In this document: positions 16,512-24,159 of the stretch, one piece after another
Layout of the letters: every line of letters starts with the position of its first letter
Numbering within the stretch: the first letter of the stretch is position 1
Translations under genes and position numbers: made by a program
From: Caldalkalibacillus uzonensis
GTDB lineage: Bacteria > Bacillota > Bacilli > Caldalkalibacillales > Caldalkalibacillaceae
DNA length: 64,000 nt
Reading direction: 5' to 3'
NCBI RefSeq assembly: GCF_030814135.1
Contig: NZ_JAUSUQ010000015.1
Location: 1-64,000, forward strand
The notes under the pieces: generated by a model
The model's input: only the letters and a program-made list of their open reading frames with translations
Told to the model about the DNA's origin: nothing
The model's database searches: none

Positions 16512-18054
16512 TTACTTTATGTTGTAGTATTTATTTCTCCAGTCAGGAATTTCTTTATTTCTATCCCAACCATGACATTCACGCGCTCTTTCTTCATTTT
16601 TTAATGTCATTTTTTGAATCCTTTCTGTTGAAGTTTTCGGAAATTTACTCACAATTTCTATATATCTCGGCACTTTAAAGTACGCCAATCTTTGTGCACA
16701 ATGCTCAATGATTTCCTCCATATTAACGTCATTTATTCCCTCTTTGAGCTTAATAAATATTTTTATTTCTTCTCCTCTAATGGGGTCCGGTACAGGTATG
16801 GCCGCTGATTGCTCAATAGCTGGATGACTATTGACAACATCTTCAACTTCAAAAGCAGATACATTTTCTCCAGCCACTCTAATGATGAACTTCTTTCTAT
16901 CTACAAAATAGTGGTATCCTTCTTCGTCTTTTCTTACAATATCTCCTGAGTGAATCCACCCATCTGCATCAAATACTTCTGATGTTGCCTTTGGTGCATT
17001 GAGATACTCCTTCATCATAAAATCTTGCCCCTTTTGTATAAGTTCCCCTACCCCTGCTTTTACTTCTTGGTTATGATCATCAACAATTTTAGTTTCTCTA
17101 CCGAGATCAGCAAAAATAGGTTTGCCAAATGAGCCAACTTTTCTTTTGCTTTTTTCCGGGTGGAAATTTCCAAATAATACAGGAACTTCACTCATACTAT
17201 AAGCCTCAAAAATATCGACTTTAAATTTCTTTTCAAACCGTTCCCATAGCTCTTTAGGAGTTCCACCTACAGCTACAAATTTAGCAGTATGTTCCGGAAC
17301 GTCTTCTTCTCCGAACGTTACATCTAAAATCTGCATCATTCCACCAATGGAATTAAAATATGTTGCCTTATATTTTGATATCTTGTTAAAGAAATTTCTT
17401 GGTGAGAAGTGATCCGACAAAACAAGTGATGCCCCTAAACATCTCATCCCGGTTACGGAGTACAATTGAGCATTGGCATGAAAGAGGGGAAGACATGTAT
17501 AATTTCTCGATTTTTTGTTTACTAAAGGAATAGCACAAATACTTTTGGCAGCAAGAATATATGTTTTGTTTGAAAGTGGAGCTCCTTTAGGTAATCCTGT
17601 CGTACCTGATGTAAAAAATATGCAAGTTGGATCTGATTCATTTACTTTAATATCTGGATTACTTTCATCCGAATTCTCCATCAATTCAGTTAATAAATAT
17701 ATATTGGCTTCCATTTTTGGTTTTTTTTGATATCACCTACGATGATTACATTTTTTAATACAGATGATTCACTGGATATTTTAGAAAGAATATTTATGAA
17801 TTCCATATTTGCTTCAACGATAATGGTCGATACATGAGCGGTATTTATAATATGCAGTATTTCTGGTTCTCTAAAGTTAGGATTTATCGGTACTTCGACT
17901 AATCCGGCTTTTCCAATTGCAAATAAGCTGAAAACATAAAACGGGTTGTTTTTCATGTAAATTCCAACACGGTCACCCTTAGATAATCCAATACCCAATA
18001 ATGAGTGAGCAATTTTATTTGATCCTTCGGATCACAATAGATTTTTCGAAATAT
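16512..18054 (-). pseudogene. AMP-forming acyl-CoA ligase, N-terminally truncated and frameshifted
   Basis: Two frames together give most of an ANL-superfamily acyl-CoA synthetase (CaiC-like). The first (about 18054 to 17730) includes LLGIGLSKGDRVGIYMKNN. The second (about 17735 to 16512) includes FFTSGTTGLPKGAPL, SGDIV and DRKKFIIRVAGENVS. They join by a one-base shift in an A8 run (plus strand T-run near 17725-17733). Upstream of 18054 the frame is closed by a stop and the first 30-40 residues of the family are missing, so this is a dead gene even if the homopolymer shift is a read error. Its 5' end abuts the tetR control region, which suggests a deletion there. Confidence 0.85.
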
Positions 18055-18089
18055 TTATGTTAATCTACTTACAAAAATGACTTGATTCA

Positions 18090-18103
18090 ATGACTGTAGT
18101 CAT
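18090..18103. promoter_or_regulatory. Candidate TetR operator upstream of tetR
   Basis: ATGACT-GT-AGTCAT is a perfect 6-bp palindrome with 2-bp spacer, 32 bp before the tetR start. The same half-sites, TGACT-TA-AGTCA, occur at 21662-21673 just behind the -10 of the ligase-thiolase promoter. Two copies at the two promoters of one locus make this the likely binding site of the TetR protein. Confidence 0.6.
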
Positions 18104-18135
18104 CTTTGCAATGAAAATAAGGAGGGTAATCTGAT

Positions 18136-18747
18136 ATGGGTAAAGAAAAATTGACCCAAAGACAATTAAAAGCGTTACAGACAAAAAAGGATCTTTTTGA
18201 AAGTGCAATCACTCTTTTTAGACAAAAAGGATATGATGAAGTTTCTATTGATGATATTGCTGAAAGAGCAGGGACAGCCAAAGGTACTTTTTATACTTAC
18301 TTCAAGTCCAAAGACCAGGTCATCATTGAGCAATTTAATAAAATAGATGAACAATACTTACAAGTATTTAAAAGCTTTAATAATCAACAATCTGCAACAG
18401 AAAAACTGATGCGGTTTGTTAAAGAACAGCATTTATATTGTAGCCATGTGATAGGGATAGATTTGCTAAAAATTGTCTATTACAGCCAAATTAGAAATAA
18501 AGGTGAAGCAGTCGAAGTCATTGACGAAAATAGATGGTTATATAGGTTAGTTCGCAATATAATTGAAGAGGGACAGGCTTCGGGTGAATTTAGGACTGAT
18601 TTATCTTCTGAGGAACTAACAAGGATGGTTGTCCGCTGTATGAGAGGTACATTGTACGACTATTGCTTATACAATGGTCAATTTGATTTGGTCGAAGATG
18701 GACAAAAATTTTTCGAATTATTCATCAATGGTGTCTTAAAACAATGA
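18136..18747 (+). CDS. TetR/AcrR-family transcriptional regulator
   Basis: Probable ligand-responsive repressor. The 203 residues have an N-terminal helix-turn-helix (about 27-65) reading VSIDDIAERAGTAKGTFYTYF, then an all-helical ligand domain without further recognisable motifs. The ATG lies behind AAGGAGGG. The gene is convergent with the thiolase-ligase operon. A palindrome upstream of the regulator recurs at that operon's promoter, so negative control of acyl-CoA metabolism, released by an acyl-CoA or acid, is the natural reading. The effector is not known from sequence. Confidence 0.9.
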   Translation: MGKEKLTQRQLKALQTKKDLFESAITLFRQKGYDEVSIDDIAERAGTAKGTFYTYFKSKDQVIIEQFNKIDEQYLQVFKSFNNQQSATEKLMRFVKEQHLYCSHVIGIDLLKIVYYSQIRNKGEAVEVIDENRWLYRLVRNIIEEGQASGEFRTDLSSEELTRMVVRCMRGTLYDYCLYNGQFDLVEDGQKFFELFINGVLKQ

Positions 18748-18792
18748 TACTTCAGTGTTTTTATATATAGCACTGCCCCAGCCACAACTCTT

Positions 18793-19977
18793 TTATTTTT
18801 TTAGTAAATGAATAAACGCAGCGGCATTATCGTTATTAATAAATCCCCCTACATTTTCTGTTAGACCAACTTTTGGATCGGTTGAGACTTGCCGTTTCCC
18901 TGCAGCACCTCGAAGCTGCCATACGATCTCAACGATTTGGGCCACTCCAGTTGCACCGACTGGGTGCCCTCTCGAAATTAATCCTCCGCTTGGATTTACA
19001 GGTAAATCACCATCAAGTTTTGTTTTCCCTGATTCAATCAGTTCTCCACCTTGCCCTTTTTGACAAAGTCCCAATTGCTCATAAGCTAACAGTTCGCCGA
19101 TGACGGTTGCATCATGAACTTCAAGGACATCCAAGTCATCCGGACCTAATCCTGCCTTTTCATAAGATTTTATGGCAGCCCTTTCTACAGTACTTTTATC
19201 GTTTGTAGATCCTACTTCTGAAACACCAACTGAACTTGCAACGTATATAGGTTTTGTTGAAAATTTACTCGCCACTTTTTTATTGCAAAGTACTGCAGCT
19301 GCGGCGCCATCAGAAACCGGTGAACACATCAGTAACCTTAGCGGGTCACTAATCATACGGGATTGAAGTATACTCTCAAGTGAATGAGCTTCTTGATATT
19401 GTGCATAAGGGTTAAAACTTCCATTATAACTGTTCTTTTCTGCAATTTTTGCTAGTGTTTCAATTGATGTTCCATACTGATTCATATGCTTATTGGCTTC
19501 GTCTGCATAATAATCCATAAAAATACTTTTTCCTTTACTATTTTCACAGTATCCAGGAAAATTCTTGAGTTGTTCTACATCGGTTCCACTCTCTAGCGCC
19601 TTAAACGCTTTATTTTTATCTTGATAAACCATCTTTTCTGCTGCAAGTACCAATACAACGTCATATACTCCTGAAGCGACTGCTGTCCATGCCAAATGAA
19701 AAGCACTAGAACCACTTGCGCAGGCGTTTTCTGTATTAATAACGTTTACATCAGATAAACCTACGTCATTTAATATCACTTGCCCTCTGATACATTCCTG
19801 GCCAGACAATATACCTGCCATTGCATTTCCAACAAAAGCGGCTTCTATTTGCGAATGATCAATGTTGACATCTTCAATCGCATTTAATGCAGCCTCTTTC
19901 CCCAATTCTTTCAAACTTTTATCCAGATGCTTTCCAAACCTTGTCATCCCCACCCCAATGATACAAACATCGTTCAT
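18793..19977 (-). CDS. Thiolase-family protein (SCP-x/acetyl-CoA acetyltransferase-like)
   Basis: Acyl-CoA-processing thiolase. The 394 residues hold the nucleophilic cysteine in NTENACASGSSAFHLAW (near 86) and the histidine in GGLISRGHPVGATG (near 340). The second catalytic cysteine block near the C-terminus of classical thiolases is replaced by ENVGGFINNDNAAAF, the form seen in SCP-x-like members, so degradative cleavage is more likely than condensation. The ATG follows GGGGAGG. It sits 20 bp behind the acyl-CoA ligase in one operon. With acetone carboxylase next door, cleavage of acetoacetyl-CoA or another 3-ketoacyl-CoA is plausible. Confidence 0.88.
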   Translation of the reverse strand: MNDVCIIGVGMTRFGKHLDKSLKELGKEAALNAIEDVNIDHSQIEAAFVGNAMAGILSGQECIRGQVILNDVGLSDVNVINTENACASGSSAFHLAWTAVASGVYDVVLVLAAEKMVYQDKNKAFKALESGTDVEQLKNFPGYCENSKGKSIFMDYYADEANKHMNQYGTSIETLAKIAEKNSYNGSFNPYAQYQEAHSLESILQSRMISDPLRLLMCSPVSDGAAAAVLCNKKVASKFSTKPIYVASSVGVSEVGSTNDKSTVERAAIKSYEKAGLGPDDLDVLEVHDATVIGELLAYEQLGLCQKGQGGELIESGKTKLDGDLPVNPSGGLISRGHPVGATGVAQIVEIVWQLRGAAGKRQVSTDPKVGLTENVGGFINNDNAAAFIHLLKK

Positions 19978-19997
19978 TTGTTTTCCTCCCCGGAGTT

Positions 19998-21551
19998 TTA
20001 ATTAATTTGACGCTCTTTCTTTTCCCAATATCGTTTACGCAATGCCTTTTTATCTATTTTTCCATATGGAGTTAATGGTAAAGTGTCAACAAAGTCAATT
20101 GATTTAGGCACTTCATAACCGGATAAATGTTTTTTACAATGTGATAGGAGTTCAACTTCAGTAACATTTGATTTATCGTGTTTGACTACAATGGCCTTTA
20201 CAGCTTCTCCCCATTTATCATCTGGAACACCGATGACGGCTGCTTGTTTGACACCGGGATGCTTGAATAAAGCGCTTTCAACATTTGTCGTATAAATATT
20301 AAAGCCACCGCTGATGATCATATCTTTTTTTCTATCTACCAGATAAATATAGCCTTCTTGATCTCGATAAGCTAAATCACCTGTATAAATCCAACCCTTC
20401 TTTATTGTTTCCATCGTTTCTTTCCTAAGTTTCCAATATCCTTTCATCATATGTGGACCACGTGTTATTATTTCTCCTACTTCTTCAACCCCCACCTCTT
20501 GCCCATTGTCATCTACAATTTTCACCTGTGAAATAATAACCTCTTTTCCACAAGAGGCCAGACGTTTCTTATCGTTTTTCAAAAACTTAACATGGTCTTG
20601 CTTAGTCAGTACTGTTGTTTGGTTGGCTACCTCCATTTGTGAATAGATTTGGATTAGTATTGGGCCAAAGGTTTCAAGTGCCTGTTCTATACGCGCAGGC
20701 GCCATTGGTGCCGCGCCATATACAATCGTTTGTAAACTGCTCAAATCATAGCTGGATCTTTCCTCAAGATCTAAAATGGCATAAATCATAGTAGGAACTA
20801 ATAATGCAAATGTGACTCTTTCTCGTTCAACAGTTTCACAAAATTTGGCTGGATTAAATTCTTTATGGAGAATATGAGTGCATCCTCTTAGCAAGCCGGG
20901 TAGGATGAAGAAGCCAGCTGCATGAGGAAGTGGGGTACTGTGAAGTAATACACCTTCTCGAGTAATGTCACATTCAATAATTTCACTGTACATTAAAGAA
21001 ATGAGTGATTTGTGTGTATGAATAACACCCTTTGAACGCCCAGTAGTTCCTCCCGTGTACATAATTGCTGCGATATCTTCTTCTTTTACATGAGGTTCTT
21101 GAACATCACTTGAAGACTTCTTCATTAGTGAATTGAGGCTAAAATCATCTTCATTATCTACTGTTACGACTATAAGGTCTTTTAGATCGCGATTTTTAAT
21201 ACTTTGTATACGATTATAAAATTCTGCACTACAAAAAATGGCTTTCGATTGTGAATCTGTTAATCGATATTCAACCTCTTTTTCATTTAAAAAATGGTTT
21301 AAAGGTACTCGCACAGCACCAACTTTGGCAATAGCAAATTCCAATACGATATATTCGATACAGTTTTTCATATATAATGCAACCCGATCACCATGTTTAA
21401 TTCCGAGCTGCATTAATAAATGAGCACACTTATTCACTTCTACTCTTAGTTCGTTATAAGTAACCGACCTTCTATAGTCTTTAATAGCTGTTTTATGAGA
21501 GTATTGACTGACTGATTTTTCAAACAAATCTCCAATCGAAGTCCCTATCAT
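19998..21551 (-). CDS. AMP-forming acyl-CoA ligase (class I adenylate-forming)
   Basis: Activates a carboxylic acid to its CoA thioester via an acyl-adenylate. The roughly 517 residues include the P-loop-like YTGGTTGRSKGV (about 170), the middle motif YTGDLA, and the C-terminal hinge DRKKDMIISGGFNIY followed by the catalytic lysine motif PYGKIDKKALR. The start is ATG 21551 behind GGGAGGG; an upstream TTG is less well placed. It is the first gene of a two-gene operon with thiolase. The substrate is unproven; candidates include acetoacetate and medium-chain or branched acids. All motifs are intact, unlike the dead paralogue at 16512-18054. Confidence 0.9.
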   Translation of the reverse strand: MIGTSIGDLFEKSVSQYSHKTAIKDYRRSVTYNELRVEVNKCAHLLMQLGIKHGDRVALYMKNCIEYIVLEFAIAKVGAVRVPLNHFLNEKEVEYRLTDSQSKAIFCSAEFYNRIQSIKNRDLKDLIVVTVDNEDDFSLNSLMKKSSSDVQEPHVKEEDIAAIMYTGGTTGRSKGVIHTHKSLISLMYSEIIECDITREGVLLHSTPLPHAAGFFILPGLLRGCTHILHKEFNPAKFCETVERERVTFALLVPTMIYAILDLEERSSYDLSSLQTIVYGAAPMAPARIEQALETFGPILIQIYSQMEVANQTTVLTKQDHVKFLKNDKKRLASCGKEVIISQVKIVDDNGQEVGVEEVGEIITRGPHMMKGYWKLRKETMETIKKGWIYTGDLAYRDQEGYIYLVDRKKDMIISGGFNIYTTNVESALFKHPGVKQAAVIGVPDDKWGEAVKAIVVKHDKSNVTEVELLSHCKKHLSGYEVPKSIDFVDTLPLTPYGKIDKKALRKRYWEKKERQIN

Positions 21552-21661
21552 CAAATTTACCCTCCCACTATAAATTAAGGTTTATCTAACTAAATATGGA
21601 AGTGTATACATGCTCACCTTCATCTAAGATTCAATAGGATCTTGATTTTGACCAGGGTCAG

Positions 21662-21708
21662 TGACTTAAGTCATTTTCAAGTATAATCACATTATTTAAT
21701 ATTGTCAA
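21662..21708 (-). promoter_or_regulatory. Sigma-A promoter with overlapping TetR-type operator for the ligase-thiolase operon
   Basis: On the minus strand TTGACA (21703-21708), a 17-bp spacer and TATACT (21680-21685) form a near-consensus vegetative promoter. The palindrome TGACTTAAGTCA at 21662-21673 lies just downstream of the -10, around the start site, ideal for repression. It shares half-sites with the palindrome before tetR. Confidence 0.75.
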
Positions 21709-21790
21709 TGTTAAAAATCATTTAACAAAATTTAACGTGTATATCACAGTTTGCATTTGCCGTTTGGCATTAGCGTCTATAGTTCAACAG

Positions 21791-21837
21791 TGTAGCGTTT
21801 CGCTGCAGTACTATAATACGTGTAGCGAAATGATACA
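21791..21837 (+). promoter_or_regulatory. Two upstream activator sites for the acx operon
   Basis: TGTAGCGTTTCGCTGCA (21791-21807) and TGTAGCGAAATGATACA (21821-21837) share the left half TGTAGCG and have imperfect dyad symmetry (TGTAGCG-N3-CGCTACA type). They begin exactly 30 bp apart, about three helical turns, so two regulator dimers would sit on the same face. They lie about 90-135 bp upstream of a sigma-54 promoter, as expected for enhancer sites of the adjacent activator. Confidence 0.65.
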
Positions 21838-21926
21838 TGTCCCCAACTTCGGTGGATTTAACCGAAAAGTAGTGAAATACACAATTTTGCGCATTTTATG
21901 GCACGCTTTTTTGGGTTTTTAGCAGT

Positions 21927-21942
21927 TGGCACGGTTTTTGCT
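21927..21942 (+). promoter_or_regulatory. Sigma-54 (RpoN/SigL) promoter of acxABC
   Basis: TGGCACG-GTTT-TTGCT has the -24 GG at 21928-21929 and the -12 GC at 21940-21941 with the obligatory 10 bases between, an essentially perfect match to the sigma-54 consensus. Predicted transcription starts near 21953, about 40 bases before the proposed TTG start of acxA. A further inverted repeat (TTCGGT/ACCGAA, 21848-21866) lies between activator sites and promoter. Confidence 0.88.
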
Positions 21943-21992
21943 ATTTAATTTAGTACAACATGATAAAAATTGTTGAAAGGAGCGAATGTAGG

Positions 21993-24134
21993 TTGGCCAC
22001 AAGAAATTCACAAATTTTAGCCATTGATGCAGGCGGAACAATGACCGATACGTTCATCATTGACAACAACGGGGAATTTGTCGTTGGCAAAGCACAATCG
22101 ACACCCGAAGATGAATCGATTGGTCTCTTAAATTCCGCCAGGGATGCACTCAGTTATTGGGATACCACGGTAGAAGAGGAATTCCCCAAGTTGCTTGCCG
22201 GTGTGTATTCGGGAACGGCGATGCTAAACAGGCTTGTTTCACGAAAAGGGCGCCGGGTCGGTTTGATCGTCAACAAGGGAATGGAAGATTTTCACCGCAT
22301 GGGGAGGGCGATTCAAGCGTATTTGGGGTATTCGTATTCCGATCGCCTTCATCTGAATACGCACCGTTATGATCCACCGCTGGTGCCAAGGGAGTTGACA
22401 CGTGGAGTAACCGAAAGAGTGGACTTGTTTGGAAACGTTGTCATTCCCCTTTATGAACATGAAGTGGCACCGGCTGTGCAAGATCTTCTCGATCAAGACG
22501 TGGAAGCCATTGTCATCAGCTTGCTTCATTCGTATAAATACCCGCATCACGAGAGAAAGATCAGGGACATTGCCCGCGACATCATCAAGTCGAGTGGAAA
22601 AGAGATTCCCGTTTTTGCCTCAGTTGATTATTATCCCGTGCGTAAGGAGTCTCATCGCACAAACACAACCATTATTGAAGCCTATGCCGCGGATCCGTCG
22701 CGGGAAACGTTAAACAAAATCAGCAAACGTATCCGTGACCATGGTGCAACCTTTGACCTCCGTGTCATGGCCAGCCATGGCGGGACGATCAGTACCAAGG
22801 CGAACGAATTGGCCCGGACCCTTGTCTCCGGACCGATCGGTGGCGTCGTCGGTGCTAAATATCTGGGAGAATACCTCGGCATTTCCAATATCGCCTGTTC
22901 AGACATCGGTGGCACCAGCTTTGACATGGCCCTTATTACACAAGGGGATTTAAGTATCAACACCAGCCCCGACATGGCTCGCTTAGTGCTTTCACTCCCG
23001 CTTGTCGCCATGGATACAGTCGGAGCGGGCGCAGGCAGCTACGTGCGCATAGATCCCAACTTTAAATCCATCACTTTGGGACCTGACAGTGCAGGACACC
23101 GCGTTGGTGTATGCTATCCTGAAGGCGGTGTGGAGACAGTGACCGTGTCTGACTGTCACGTCGTGCTCGGCTTGATTAACCCGGACAATTTCCTGGGCGG
23201 TGAAGTGAAATTGCATCCGGAACGGGCTTATGAAGCGGTTAAAACTCAAATTGCAGAACCGCTCGGATTGTCCGTTGAAGATGCGGCTTACGGTGTGATC
23301 GACTTGTTAGAGTCACAACTGCGCAACTACCTCGAATCGATGATCCTGGGCAAAGGTTATTCTCCTTCGCAATACGTCTGCTTCTCATACGGTGGCGGCG
23401 GGCCGCTGCATACGGCAGGTTATACGAAAGGACTCGGTTTCGAAGATGTGCTTGTTCCCGCTTGGGCGGCCGGGTTTTCAGCCTTCGGATGCGGTGCGGC
23501 TGACTTTGAATATCGCTACGATAAAACACTGGACATCAACGTCAATGATGGTGCAAGTGAGCAAGAGAAAATCGCGGCTGGACGTGAATTGCAGGACGCC
23601 TGGAATGAGTTGATGGAAAAGGTGGCCCAGGAGTTTGAGAAAAACAAATTTTCCAGAGATGAAGTAGATTTTCGTTTGTATTTCAGAATGCAATACCAAG
23701 GACAGCTAAACGATTTGGAAATCGAAAGCCCGATTCAGTCTTTTAAACACGTCGGTCACTGGGAAGATCTTGTGCAAGCATTTGAAGAGATGTACACCCG
23801 TGTCTATGCCAAAGCAGCAACCTCGCCGGAGTTAGGCTACAGCATTACCGGTGCCATCGTCCGCGGAATCGTCGAAGTGGCCAAACCGAAAGTGCCCGAA
23901 GAACCGCTGGAAGGCGAAACCCCGCCGCAAGACGCCTATCTTGGCAAACGCCGCGTGTATTGGAAAGGCGAATGGATTGAGGCCGACATCTGGGAGATGG
24001 AAAAACTGAAAGCCGGAAACAAAATCAAAGCGTTCGCCATTTTGGAATCACCAGCAACGACGTTTGTTATTCCCCCCGGCTTTGAGACCTATCTTGATCA
24101 ACACCGCATCTTCCACTTGAAAGAATTAAAATAA
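21993..24134 (+). CDS. acxA: Acetone carboxylase beta subunit (HyuA/oxoprolinase-A family)
   Basis: Part of the alpha2-beta2-gamma2 enzyme that carboxylates acetone to acetoacetate with ATP hydrolysis. The protein belongs to the hydantoinase A family: an N-terminal ASKHA-type phosphate loop, AIDAGGTMTDTFI, a central SDIGGTSFDMALI block and a C-terminal GGGGPLHTAGY. I place the start at TTG 21993, ten bases behind AAAGGAG. The in-frame ATG 21960 would lie only about seven bases from the predicted sigma-54 transcript start and has no ribosome site. From TTG the protein is 713 residues, usual for the family. First gene of acxABC, 25 bp before acxB. Confidence 0.9.
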   Translation: MATRNSQILAIDAGGTMTDTFIIDNNGEFVVGKAQSTPEDESIGLLNSARDALSYWDTTVEEEFPKLLAGVYSGTAMLNRLVSRKGRRVGLIVNKGMEDFHRMGRAIQAYLGYSYSDRLHLNTHRYDPPLVPRELTRGVTERVDLFGNVVIPLYEHEVAPAVQDLLDQDVEAIVISLLHSYKYPHHERKIRDIARDIIKSSGKEIPVFASVDYYPVRKESHRTNTTIIEAYAADPSRETLNKISKRIRDHGATFDLRVMASHGGTISTKANELARTLVSGPIGGVVGAKYLGEYLGISNIACSDIGGTSFDMALITQGDLSINTSPDMARLVLSLPLVAMDTVGAGAGSYVRIDPNFKSITLGPDSAGHRVGVCYPEGGVETVTVSDCHVVLGLINPDNFLGGEVKLHPERAYEAVKTQIAEPLGLSVEDAAYGVIDLLESQLRNYLESMILGKGYSPSQYVCFSYGGGGPLHTAGYTKGLGFEDVLVPAWAAGFSAFGCGAADFEYRYDKTLDINVNDGASEQEKIAAGRELQDAWNELMEKVAQEFEKNKFSRDEVDFRLYFRMQYQGQLNDLEIESPIQSFKHVGHWEDLVQAFEEMYTRVYAKAATSPELGYSITGAIVRGIVEVAKPKVPEEPLEGETPPQDAYLGKRRVYWKGEWIEADIWEMEKLKAGNKIKAFAILESPATTFVIPPGFETYLDQHRIFHLKELK

Positions 24135-24159
24135 ATTAAAATGAAAGGGAGGAATTTCG

